A stretch of 64,000 bases of DNA from Phyllostachys edulis (lineage: Eukaryota > Streptophyta > Magnoliopsida > Poales > Poaceae), in NCBI GenBank assembly GCA_036346405.1, contig CM070563.1, positions 26,783,600-26,847,599 on the forward strand, given 5' to 3'. Both the position numbers and the translations under genes were made by a program. The notes beneath the pieces are model-generated. The model saw only the letters and a program-made list of their open reading frames with translations, searched no databases and was not told the DNA's origin. Shown one piece after another: positions 1 through 10,430 of the stretch; the stretch's first letter is position 1, and every line of letters begins with the position of its first letter.

Positions 1-2
1 CC

Positions 3-745
3 TTTGCGGGCACTGAAGACCCGATGGAGGCCGAAGATTGGCTGAGGAACATTGAGAAGAAGCTAGCTATTGCTTAGTGCACATGCATTGAGAAGGTACT
101 CTTCACCAGCTATCAGCTGGAGGGCGCTGCCAGCGCATGGTGGGATAACTTTTCCGCCATGCAACTCGACGGAGACGTCCCTTTGTGGAACGAATTTCGC
201 GCAGCTTTCAGGGAGGCCCACATTCTTGATGGGGCCATGTCGATCAAGTAGCAGCAGTTTCTTGCTTTGAAGCAAGGAAAGAAGACTGTCACTGAGTACC
301 TTCACGAGTTCAACTCGTTGGCTCGTTATGCCCCTGACGACGTCTCCACCAACGCCCACCGCCAGAGCCGTTTCATGAACGGCTTGACTGAGGAGATGCA
401 GCTAACTCTAGCTGTACATGACTTCCGGAACTTCCAACACATGGTGAACAAGGCCATAGTAGTGGAACACAAGAGTGTGACAGTAGAGGAGACCAAGAAG
501 AGGAAGAGAGCCGCTCAGGTTTCAGCTAGCGGCAGCTTTCTCAGCGGCAGACCGGCTGCCCTGCATCACGCTCAGCTCTAGTGCCACCGAGGCCTTCCAC
601 GACATCTCCACAGTCTTCTTTTCCAGCGGCACATCGGTACAATGGGGGTAAGAACTCCAAAAATAGTGGCGCATACAAGCCAAGTGTTACTTGTTTTCAT
701 TGTGGTCGTTAGGGCCACTATGCAGATAAGTGCCTCGCCAAGCAG
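3..745 (+). pseudogene. gag: gag of chromovirus A, broken
   Basis: Gag forms the nucleoprotein particle that packages element RNA. The frame starting at base 3 reads the retrotransposon gag core, with a WLRNIEKK stretch, AASAWWDNF, then FLALKQGKKTVTEYLHEF. It carries stops at 75-77 and 249-251 and ends at 579-581. The nucleocapsid zinc knuckle is still visible at 692-733 as Cys-x2-Cys-x4-His-x4-Cys, but in another frame (frame 2), with a stop at 710-712 inside the knuckle. So at least one frameshift lies between about 540 and 690. The N-terminus is outside the window. All three stops are TAG and sit where related Gag proteins usually have Gln, which fits C-to-T decay at CAG sites. Confidence 0.85.
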
Positions 746-2690
746 CAAGGGATGCCCCCGACTTATCGAGCTTCTACACCACCTCTTGCTGCGGCAAGAC
801 CTTTACCACCTCCTCGGGCATCATCTACTCCTCCTCAGGTCCCTGCACGTGGCCGAGTGAACCACGTCACAGCCGAGGAGGCAAGCGGCTTTCTGGACGT
901 CGTTTTGGGTACACTTCTTGTTAATTCTTGCCCAGCATCAGTTTTATTTGATTCAGGAGCATCTCATTCATTCATTAAAAAGGAATATGCTATATTTAAT
1001 CAATTTGAAATGCATAGACTTCAGTCCCCTTATCAGATCCAGTCACCGGGATCGGTTTTCCAAACCGATCGAGTCTGTTGGGACGTAAAAGTGGAAATTC
1101 AAAAGGTTAACTTCTTGGCAAATCTAATTGTGATAACTTTAGTGGGTATTGATGTGATCTTAGGGATGGATTGTCTGTCCAAAAATCAGGGAAAGATCGA
1201 TTGTGCTCAACGGTCTATTTCAGTCATAAGTGAAGACGGCAGTCAAGTCGTTTTTGCACTTTTAGTGGGCGATTCTCATCTCTATGCCTTGGAAGCTAGT
1301 ACCTCTCTTGAATTGGATAAAGTACCAGTGGTATGTGAATATCCAGATGTTTTTCTAGAAGAACTCCCAAGCATGCCCCCTGATCGTGAAGTTGAATTCG
1401 TCATCGAGCTTGCACCCGGTACCGCACCAATTTCAAAACGGCCGTATCGGATGCCTCCTAATGAGTTGGTAGAATTGAAAGCACAACTCAAGGAACTTCA
1501 AGATAAGGGATTCATTAGGCCAAGCTCCTCACCTTGGGGATGCCTGGCTATCTTTGTCAAGAAGAAAGATAAGAGTTTGCGGATGTGTGTTGACTACCGT
1601 CCGTTGAACGAAGTCACCATCAAGAACAAGTATCCACTTCCGCGGATTGATGATTTGTTCGATCAATTGAATGGAGCTCAGGTTTTCTCCAAGATTGACT
1701 TGATATTGGGCTACCATCAAATCAAAGTCAAAACTGAAGACATACCAAAGACAGCATTCTCCACTCGTTACGGTATGTACGAGTACACCGTCATGTCCTT
1801 TGGATTGACAAATGCACCAGCATACTTCATGAACCTCATGAATTCGGTTTTCATGGAGTACTTGGATAAGTTTATTGTTGTTTTCATCGATGACATCCTT
1901 ATCTACTCCAAGTCTGACGAAGAACACGAGCAGCACTTGCGACTTGTGTTAGAGAAGCTTCGTCAACATCAACTCTATGCCAAATTCAGTAAATGTGAGT
2001 TCTGGCTACGGGAAGTTAGTTTCTTGGGTCATATCCTATCCAAGGGCGGTGTCGCTGTTGATCCAAGCAAGGTGCAAGATGTGCTAGACTAGAGGCAACC
2101 CAAAAGCGTCACCGACATTCGCAGTTTTCTTGGACTTGCGGGATACTACCGCAGATTCATGAAGGATTTCTCCAAAATTGCTAGGCCAATGACCCAATTA
2201 TTAAAGAAGAAAAAGAAGTTTGAATGGTCAGCAGAATGTGAGGAAAGCTTTCACATCTTGAGGGATCTCCTGACCAAAGCTCCGGTGCTCATCCTGCCAG
2301 ATATTCACAAGAGCTTCGACATTTATTGTGACGCATCTCGCCACGGGGTCGGTTGTGTGCTCATGCAAGAGGGCCGAGTGGTGCCGTTGCATCGAGGCAA
2401 TTGAGACCTCATGAAGCTAATTACCCCACGCATGACTTGGAGCTTGCAGCTGTAGTCCATGCTTTAAAGATTTGGCGGTATTACCTTATTGGTAATCGTT
2501 GCGAGATCTACACCGACCACAAGAGTCTCAAATGTATTTTCACCCAGGCCGATCTAAACTTGAGGCAAAGAAGATGGCTTGAGTTGATCAAAGACTATGA
2601 TTTGGGACTTCATTATCATCTAGGGAAAGCTAATGTGGTGGCCGATGCATTGAGCAGAAAATCCCAATGCAACTGTTTATCGATAACTCC
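746..2690 (+). pseudogene. pol: pol part 1 of chromovirus A: protease, reverse transcriptase, RNase H
   Basis: An open stretch with its first ATG at 752 gives 446 residues. The aspartic protease active site DSGASH lies near residue 70. The RT core follows, with KIDLILGYHQI (first catalytic Asp) and VVFIDDILIYS (catalytic Asp pair) intact. A TAG at 2090-2092 interrupts a position that is normally Trp, and the same frame then continues to 2404. A frameshift between about 2380 and 2400 moves RNase H into frame 1. There the RNase H Asp in IYCDAS, the Glu in LELAAVVHAL, the Asp in YTDHKSL and the Asp in VADALSR are all present. Catalytic residues therefore survive while the reading frame does not, so the copy looks inactivated late and by few lesions. 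Confidence 0.92.
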
Positions 2691-4239
2691 TTTTTCGGCA
2701 GGCTTGTGTGTTGCAATGCAACGTCTGCACCTGGAGATAATTGAAGAAGGTTCTCTTGCTGCCCTAAGTGTGAATTTTACACTTGAGGACCAGATTAGAG
2801 AAGCCCAAAAGACTGACATGGAAGTAGCTCAAATCCATGAAGAAATGAAGAAAGGCAAGGCCAAATGCTTCAAAGAACATGCACAAGGCACACTATGGTT
2901 CGAAAACTGGTTAGTGGTGCCGTTTGATCACACCTTGAGAGAGCTAATTCTCAAGGAGGATCATGACTCCAAATTCTCTATTCACCGAGGGAGTACCAAG
3001 ATGTACCAAGATTTGAAGAAGCGGCTTTGGTGGAGCCAAATGAAGCGACAGATCGCCCAATTTGTCGCCAGGTGTGATGTATGCAAAAGAGTCAAGGCTG
3101 AGCATTTGAAGCCAGCAGGTACTCTACAACCCCTGCCTATTCCCAAGTGGAAATAGGAAGAAGTTGGTATGGATTTTATCACTGGCCTTCCAAGGACTCA
3201 AACTGGGTCCGATTCTATATGGGTGATTGTCGATCATCTAACAAAAGTCACTCATTTCATTCCTGTCAAGACCACCTACCGCAGGGACAAGTTAGCAGAA
3301 CTTTATATTTCAAGAATCATTTGTCTCCACGGTGTACCCAAGGTGATAGTTTCAGATCGAGGTCCTCAGTTCACATCCTATTTCTGGGGATGCTTACATA
3401 AAGCCATGGGGACCAATCTATCTTTCAGCTCCGCTTACCACCCACAAACGGATGGACAAACTGAAAGGGTGAATCAAATTTTAGAAGACCTTCTCCGAGC
3501 ATGTGTGCTGCCCTATAGCAAGAATTGGGAGAAGTGCTTACCATTTGCAGAGTTCTCCTACAACAATAGCTACCAATCCAGCCTACAAATGTCACCTTTC
3601 GAGGCATTGTATGGGAGAGCTTGTAGGACACCTTTGAACTGGTTTGAAGCCGGGGAGAGACCATTTTATGGCCCAACCTTGGTGGAGGATGCAGAAGAAC
3701 AAGTTCGTGTCATCCGTGAGCGACTTCGAACGGCTCAATCTCGTCAGAAGTCTTATGCTGGCCGTCGTCATCGTGAGTTGAGTTTTAAAGTGGATAATCA
3801 TGTTTATCTTAAAGTCTCTCCGATGAAAGGAATGCATCGTTTCCATGTCAAAGGCAAATTGGCGCCTCGCTACATTGGACCATTCCGAATTCTAGCAAAA
3901 TTGGGATTGGTGGCCTATCAATTGGAATTGCCACCATCGCTTGCAGATGTGCATGATGTGTTCCATGTTTCACAATTGAAGAAGTGTCTTCGTGTTCCAA
4001 CCGAAGCCACCGAGTTGAAAGAACTCGACTTGCAACCCGATTTTTCTTATCGGGAGCACCCGATTTGCATTCTTGAAGAAACAGAACGCAAGACGAGGAA
4101 TCGCAATATCAAGTTCATCAAAGTTCAGTGGAGTAACCATACTAAAGATGAGGCTACTTGGGAACGTGAAGATCATTTGCAACAAGAATACCCTAACCTT
4201 TTCCTAGAAGTGCCTTCGAATCAAGATAAGCGAGATTAA
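2691..4239 (+). pseudogene. pol: pol part 2 of chromovirus A: integrase and chromodomain
   Basis: The integrase zinc domain is read at about 2960-3110 (His pair in HDSKFSIHRGS, then CDVC). A TAG at 3154-3156 replaces the Trp that normally precedes the catalytic core. The core then reads on in the same frame to the natural stop at 4237-4239. The DDE triad is visible: Asp in MDFITGLP, Asp in VSDRGPQFTS, Glu in GQTERVNQ. The C-terminal part has the SH3-like tail (HDVFHVSQLKKCL) and a chromodomain with FIKVQWSNHTKDEATWE, expected to steer integration towards modified histones. The stop at 3154 would separate integrase from the rest of pol, so the protein cannot be made as one chain. Confidence 0.92.
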
Positions 4240-4403
4240 ACAAAGCAATAGTAAGGAAAAATGTAAAAATCATACTTTGTAACCTTGTAAGGCATCTTAG
4301 CACTATCCTTAAAGGAAATCAAAACAACAGATGTTGTATCTTCTTTTAGAACCCTTCTATCCGACTTCCACCCTACCACGATCTCAGCGTCGAGATCTTT
4401 TGT

Positions 4404-4415
4404 AAGGGGGGGAGG
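4404..4415 (+). other. Polypurine tract of chromovirus A
   Basis: AAGGGGGGGAGG lies two bases before the TG that opens the 3' LTR. This is the expected primer site for plus-strand DNA synthesis. The 160 bases between the pol stop (4239) and this tract show no other feature. Confidence 0.85.
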
Positions 4416-4417
4416 TT

Positions 4418-5303
4418 TGTCACATCCCCAGATTAATAAAGAGAATTACTATGCATCTCATGAGCATGCATCATTGTTTTCAAGCGTTTGCATTATTTAT
4501 TGCACTTGAAAAATCTTAAACAAAGTTAAACCTACAACTCAATTATAATCTCCAAAAGAAAAACAAGAACAAAAACTCTTGTTCATCTTATGGAAATAAT
4601 TTATTCAAATACTAGAACTAGTATAATGATTTAAAATAAATTTTCCCAAATTTTTGTGACTGGTTTAGACCCTAAGAAAATTCAAACACAATTTAATGAC
4701 CTACATTAAGTTTGAATTTAAATTCTACACTATATGTAATGAACAGTAAGATTCAACAATTTTTATGGACACTAGACCTTCCCAGGAACCCCTGTGATTT
4801 ATTTCACATTTTTAGGAAATTTATTTCTATTTTTAAACCTCTGGTGAAAGTGGTAGTTTGGAATTCAAATTCAGTCAAATATTAGACTCAGCCCTACACT
4901 ATTCCTTGGGCTCGAGTCTAACTCGGCGAACTGACTCAGCCAAACCAACTAACAGCACCGTGTGTGGGCCGTCCGATGAGAAGTCAACCGTCCAGATTTT
5001 GTAACCGTTCGGATCAGTCCAAACCCCCTTTTAATCTAAGCCGTCCAAATCACGATCTAACAGAGCACGCTGACCTGGTTGAGCCCAACCGCCTCATTGC
5101 ACCAACCGCACCACCCTCTGACTCACTCTGCGTTGAGACACTGATGGCACGGGCCCACCTGTAAGGGCTGTCTTCCTCCTCGCGCTGGCGTTCACGTAGA
5201 AGCACCGCGCCACGTTGCGGCCAAGCTCTACGTCGCGCCCGGGACGCCGTCAATCCACCGCACAAACTAGCCAATCCAAGGCATTGCCACTCAACGGCGT
5301 TCC
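4418..5303 (+). repeat. 3' LTR of chromovirus A, first segment
   Basis: Begins TGTCACATCCCC and aligns by eye with the A-family LTR copies at 35259 and 39278 (shared ATGCATCTCATGAGCATGCA block and CTTCCCAGGAAC). It holds the LTR U3 start. The last five bases, GTTCC (5299-5303), are the target site copied by the insertion of solo LTR B. No gene is seen; small ORFs here do not match the related LTR copies. Confidence 0.9.
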
Positions 5304-5959
5304 TGTAACATCCCAAATGTACAAATGGAACCAAATCTAGGTTTGTGTTTCAAATGTAATCAAATCTGGATGTGTATTCCAAATGTAACCCAATATGGGT
5401 GTTTGTTTCAAATGTCATTAAATGAGTAGAAATTAAAACTTTTCTCACATCTTGAAACTCTTGAACATTTCTATAATTCTTGTCAAGAGTTGTGGAATTC
5501 AAAAACCTAAACCTCCTGTTGACTAAAGTCAACCCCTTAATCAACTTTGGCAAGAATCTGGTATTCAACCTTTGGAAATATTTTTCCTTGGTTCTAGGGA
5601 TGATGTGTAACCCCTCTAAAAAATTTCATGATTTTTAGAAATTATTTGATAATTTTTGGAGCCAAGTCAAACCAATTTGTCAATTGGTCAAACCCTAGAA
5701 CATACCCTTGCAGAATTTTTGGAGAAAAATTCTGTGCATAAAAACCTCTAAAACTTTTATGTAAGGTTAATCCTGGAGTGAGGAAGCTCCAGTCAAAATT
5801 TCGGAATTTTTGGAGTTAGTTTGCTACCTCTAAAAATTCCTCCAAACTCAGCCTTCAAATTTAAACTCAAATCTGGAGCACTATTCCTTGGGTCTGAGCC
5901 ACCTTCAAGCGGGTCGAACCCAACCGCGTCTCAGCTCAACCCAAGCCCTTCCCTCGCGC

Positions 5960-6660
5960 GAGCATTGTGTGCCATTGGATCAAAATCCACGGCCACGACC
6001 TCCCATCTCCTTTTGTCGCCGTCAGATCAAGATCTAACGGCCACGACCTCCCATCGTGTTGTGCACAATGGCCACGACCTCCCATCTCTGTTGTGCACCA
6101 TTGGATCGAAATCCAACGGCCATGACCTCCCATCGCGTCGTGCGCAATGGTCACGACCTCCCCTCTCTGTTGTGTGCCATTGGATGTAAATCCAACGGTC
6201 ACGACCTCCCCTCGCTGTTGAGCGCCATTGGATGTAAATCCAACGGCCATGACCTCCCCTCTCTGTTGTGTGCCATTGGATGTAAATCCAACGGTCACGA
6301 CCTCCCCTCGCTGTTGTGTGCCCTTGGATGTAAATCTAACGGCCACGACCTCCCATCGCGTCGTGCGCAACTGCCAGGACCTCCCGCCTCCGTTGATCGC
6401 CATTGGATGCAAATCCAACGGCCACGACCTCCTATCTCCTTTCAGCATGTGACCTCCCTTTTCGTTTCACAATCGTCCGATGTGAATCTAATGGCTGCGA
6501 CCTCCCCTTCCTTGTCGGAACCGTGCGATGAAGATCTAGCGGTCACGACCTCCCGTTCCTTTTCGGACCACCCCGATTCAGATCCAATGGTCATGACCTC
6601 CTCCTTTCCTTTTCAGACCACCCCAGTTCAGATCTAATGGTCACGACCTCCCCCTTTAAA
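5960..6660 (+). repeat. Minisatellite in LTR B, unit about 50-60 bp
   Basis: About a dozen imperfect units share the core ATCCAACGGCCACGACCTCC, preceded by GCCATTGGATG and followed by variable spacers such as CTCTGTTGTGTG. Open frames through this block exist on both strands only because the repeat lacks stops; they are not annotated as genes. The block lies in U3 roughly 350 bp upstream of the TATA box, so it could work as an enhancer array. That role is inference. Confidence 0.85.
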
Positions 6661-7012
6661 TATCTAACGGCTATAATCAGTCCGCTCATGATTGTGGTTG
6701 GGCGCGACCTGTCCGTGTTTGTTCCGGCTCGGGCCGTTCCCTTTATCTTCCTCTAACTGGTGGGCCTGTGCCGCACCTGTTCTTCTCCTTCCTCGGTCTC
6801 GCGCGCGTGCGCCATGGCAGAGGGAGAGCAGTGCCTTGTCACCTCTCAATAGCTCTTTTGCTGCAAGCATTAAATGCGGGTCAGCCTTCCGCCCCCAAAG
6901 TCATGTTCAGAACTGCCCCCATCCCCTCCGCGTCCTTGTTGAGCCATGGACTGAGCTGTGGGCTAAGCTCACCATGGAGCTTAACACTAGCTCATTGCCT
7001 CTGCTCCCCGGC

Positions 7013-7020
7013 TATAAAAG
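7013..7020 (+). promoter_or_regulatory. TATA box of LTR B
   Basis: TATAAAAG in a CG-rich context. The related LTR at 45595 has TATAAGAA at the matching place (46616-46623), and both are followed by a pyrimidine-rich likely start region with TTTCTC. This marks the U3/R boundary and the + direction of transcription. Confidence 0.75.
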
Positions 7021-8799
7021 GTCCCCCTTGTTCCTCCTTGGCTTCCTTTAAACACTTTCTCCTCTTTCTCTCGGTTTATTGAGCTCAAAGCACCCGAAGC
7101 CCACTACCGCCATTGTTGACCTTGGAGCTCGTCGGTGAAGGCAGTGCCCCAGTGGCTTTTCCTCTCCTCTCTTTGCTCCAGTTTGAGCCTCTCATCTTGG
7201 TGGACCTTAACCCTAACTCAATTTTGGTTTGCCTCTTCAGGGAATAGCTGAATTTGGAGTTCCCCCTTTTCGGCTGAGGTTCACCCCTCTTCGTCTTTAA
7301 CTCCGGTAAGACCTCCATTTTCTGATTGCTCACTCTTGTACCCTCTGTGAGCTGTGGTGGAGCTAACCTTACCCTCCTTTGGGCTCCTTGTTGCTCAGAC
7401 CGTCACCTCCTCGGGTTCTTCTTTGGCGCCGGCAAGGTCCTCCGCCGCCAGAGCTCCTCGCCCTCCCGGCACTTCCCAAAGACTTAGGTAACCTCCTAGT
7501 ATCCCTAGATACTCGGGCACCCGCTGAATGGACTGCATGAGCTTTCCTTCATGTTTGCTTTTGGCCATGCTATCTGCGCGCGCTCCTCCGGCTTGCTGGC
7601 ATTCTGGGCCACCTCCGGCGATGTGAGTGGTACCAGCAGGTGCGCATCTCTATTGCGGACCTGGTGGTACTCTTGGTTTGTGCCGCCGTGGTACCAATCG
7701 CCGGCGGTGAGCCAATCTCCCCAGCGGTTCTTTTGTCGGACGGGGCCAACAACTGTAGCAGCGTCGTAGGGCCGTCCATTTCCAGATCTGTGGGCGAGAT
7801 TTCGCGGGGTCTGTGCATGTGCACTGTGTGGCGTTCATCATGAGCCGTCCATCTCGCGATCGACGGTCCACGCCGCCGCCTTCGCTCAAGCATGAAGTTC
7901 CAAACGCCGCCGCGATTCAACTCGACCATCGGATGCAAAGATCGACGACCCACGCTCGTTGATCCACGCTGGCGCTGAAGGCGTTGCCCGTTCCTCTTGG
8001 GCCGTCCGATTCAATCTCAACGCCCAGGTTCGTCCACGTCGTTTTGATTTTAGAAAATTCCCGGGGGAATTATTTGTAAACTGAAAAAGGTAATAAACTT
8101 CATAAATGCATAACTATTTCAATTTAGCTCCATTTGAGTTGATTCAAATTTTGGTAGCTCTGGTTTGAACTAAAATTTAATCTAAAAATGGTTGTAAGTT
8201 TAGTTCAGCTCCATAAAATGAATTGGTAAATTGGTTTCAAAATTAACTTTAATTGTTGCTCCAAAATTTGCAATTAACTTGTAAAATGCATAAGTAATTC
8301 TCTATAGATCCTTTTTGAGTCAATCCAATTGTGTTGACTTCCTCTGTTAGTGTACTAAAGGGTAGAATAGAATTTAGGCATGTCACTATTTTCAAAAGAA
8401 TTGTGGGTGCATTTTATTTCTGCTCTTGTGCATGTCTTTGAAAAATCATAGAAAATGCACACTAGCTCCAAATGAGGTGAACTCATTGGTGTTATTCATC
8501 TCATGAGGTGCTTTACTTACCATAAAAATCCCAGGTGCAACACCTCTTGGAAAATTGTGCTAAAGAATTTAATTCGATAAACAAGAACCGATTTGAATTT
8601 TCCAAAGAATTTCAGTCGAGCAGATTTGTTTTGGCCATAACTTTTGCATTGAGAATCCAAATCAATTGGTTCTTATTGCTAAATTCCTTAAAAATCATGC
8701 TCTTGCTGCTGTAAAACTTTCAGAGCATTTGGTGAAAGTTGTCTGTGGAGTCTTTTCGGTTTTCCTCGTTCTTATCGGTTCTTTTCGCTTTTTCGTTAG

Positions 8800-8862
8800 G
8801 TGCCGACGAGTGCGTTGATAACGAGAGTGTTCCCCTACAGCAATCTGAGCATATCCAGTAAG
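8800..8862 (+). other. Acidic exon-like piece d in LTR B
   Basis: The acceptor TTTTTCGTTAG precedes 8800 and the donor AAG/GCAAGT follows 8862 (a GC-type donor). Read in the shared phase (one base carried over) it gives GADECVDNESVPLQQSEHIQ and then TAA at 8859-8861, so this copy is interrupted just before the donor. Equivalent pieces are at 12232 (A), 48902 (B2) and 61085 (H). Function unknown. Confidence 0.5.
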
Positions 8863-10026
8863 GCAAGTAGTTTGATCATATCCAATCAATCCCATTATTT
8901 TAAAGTTTAATACTTTGTTTAACTTGTATGTATGCATGCTTACTTTGTGTTAAATTATCGATTAGTTGACCCTATAGATGCATACTCTGTAGGTAAATGT
9001 TCATTCTCTACTACTAAGCCTAGGATTATCTAGCTGTGATTTAGAGTTCGATAGATGGACTCTTATCACTTAGTAGTTTACGTTGATAATGCTTAGAAAT
9101 GCTTAGATAACGGTAGAAATGGGCGGTTGTCGACTTATGTCGATGACCTTGATCACACAAAAATTATTATTCCATTATGTCCAGCACTTGTGCTTTGTTA
9201 CTTTGTAAAGAAATAAAAATGAAAACAAAATTATTATTGACTTGGGCACAATGGATGTTGGTGTGATGGAATGGTGCCTAGGTCCCTAAGGACCGAGTTA
9301 CTTGGGCCACTAAACTGAGCAATATTGCGTGCTAACCACACGAGGGTATTGGGAACCCTTCTTGGCTAAGTACTTTGGGGGGTGTTAATTATAAGCTGGT
9401 TGGTGGTGTTAAAAGAAAAATGTTATTATAATATGAGGGGAACGTCTGTAATTCGCTTGAGCTAGTTGATGTGTCCTTTCTTTGTTGGGTTATGGCTTTT
9501 AATTAGCATCATCCATTGGAAATGTCTCAGAAGACTTAGCCGTGCTTAAGATACCAAAGGAAGTGTGCTAATAGCTTGGCTTAAAAGGCTGGTCCGACGT
9601 GGGTACATTGGTACACCCTCGCAGGATAAAACTATTCGAATAGCCTCGTCCTAAGTTATGGACATGCTTGGCAAGGTCACTCAAGAACTAGACTAAACCA
9701 TTTAATTAAAACTTGTTGGGTGGTATGAATTGGGTAATTCATGCTATTGTTGTGGTGACTATTGGGTTAGTCACTTCCAGGTTGTCTTTACTGTTGTTAT
9801 TATTATTATATCGTTGTTACTTCAACATTTAAAAATGCTTTGTCAAATTGCTTTAAATCTATTACATTATTGCAAATGAAAACTTGCTTTATGCTAAAAT
9901 GAGCCTAAAGCCTTCCACTTAAATAAAGCTTGCATGTAGCATATGTATAGGTCTGTTACCCTTACATGTCAGTTTTGCGAGTATATTTTTGTACTCATTT
10001 GCTTTGCTTAACTGTAATTGTTGCAG

Positions 10027-10088
10027 AGGAAGAAGTTGAGCCCCAAGGGCCCTACTTTTGTGAGATGTGCGGTGGATGGGATGACTAG
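10027..10088 (+). other. Acidic exon-like piece e in LTR B
   Basis: The acceptor TAATTGTTGCAG ends at 10026. With the single base carried from piece d, the frame reads EEEVEPQGPYFCEMCGGWDD followed by TAG. It ends near the U5 part of the LTR. The same phase, acidic start and stop are seen at 26823 (A), 42385 (E2), 50158 (B2, early stop) and 62461 (H). Confidence 0.5.
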
Positions 10089-10430
10089 GTTGGTGGCTTG
10101 GTTGGTTGCCTTGTGGGCTAAAGGCAAACCATATGGCTTTCTTTTGTTTATTGCCATCTTATGGCTTTCGCTTCCGCTTTTGTTTATCTCTTAGTTGTAT
10201 TTAGCCGGTCGGCTCTTTTGTAATAACTCTCTCTATTATGTATGTCTTTTGTTTCTAGTTCATGCTTGAGTTCTATGTGTGTATGGAATTGATGCATGAC
10301 TCTGTAAAGGGGTGTGTATACTGCATTTCTGGGAAGTATACATATCTCGAAGACACGGGTTATTTTGTTTGTGATGCTAGGGTCAATGGATGACTAAGCA
10401 TTGCAAGCCAAATAAGCTGGGGTCCTCACA

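Larger units (their letters stand above)
5304..10430 (+). mobile_element. Solo LTR B, 5.1 kb, nested in the LTR of element A
   Basis: Starts TGTAACATCCC, ends GGGGTCCTCACA, and is flanked by a perfect 5-bp duplication GTTCC (5299-5303 and 10431-10435). No PBS, PPT or coding domain lies inside, and a second copy with the same ends is at 45595-50568, so this is a solo LTR left by LTR-LTR recombination. At 5127 bp it is very long for an LTR. Parts in order: U3 with AT-rich start, a minisatellite (about 5960-6660), a TATA box (7013-7020), a series of exon-like pieces with CAG acceptors and GTAAG donors (7240-7490), an acidic exon pair (8800-8862 and 10027-10088), then the U5 end with GGCCGGTCGGC. 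It runs in the same direction as A. Confidence 0.93.

Noticed and set aside
5936..6637. Long open frames on both strands (up to 193 codons) in LTR B
   Set aside because: They run through a minisatellite whose unit lacks stops. They give repetitive His/Asp/Leu-rich text with no domain and no counterpart in LTR B2.
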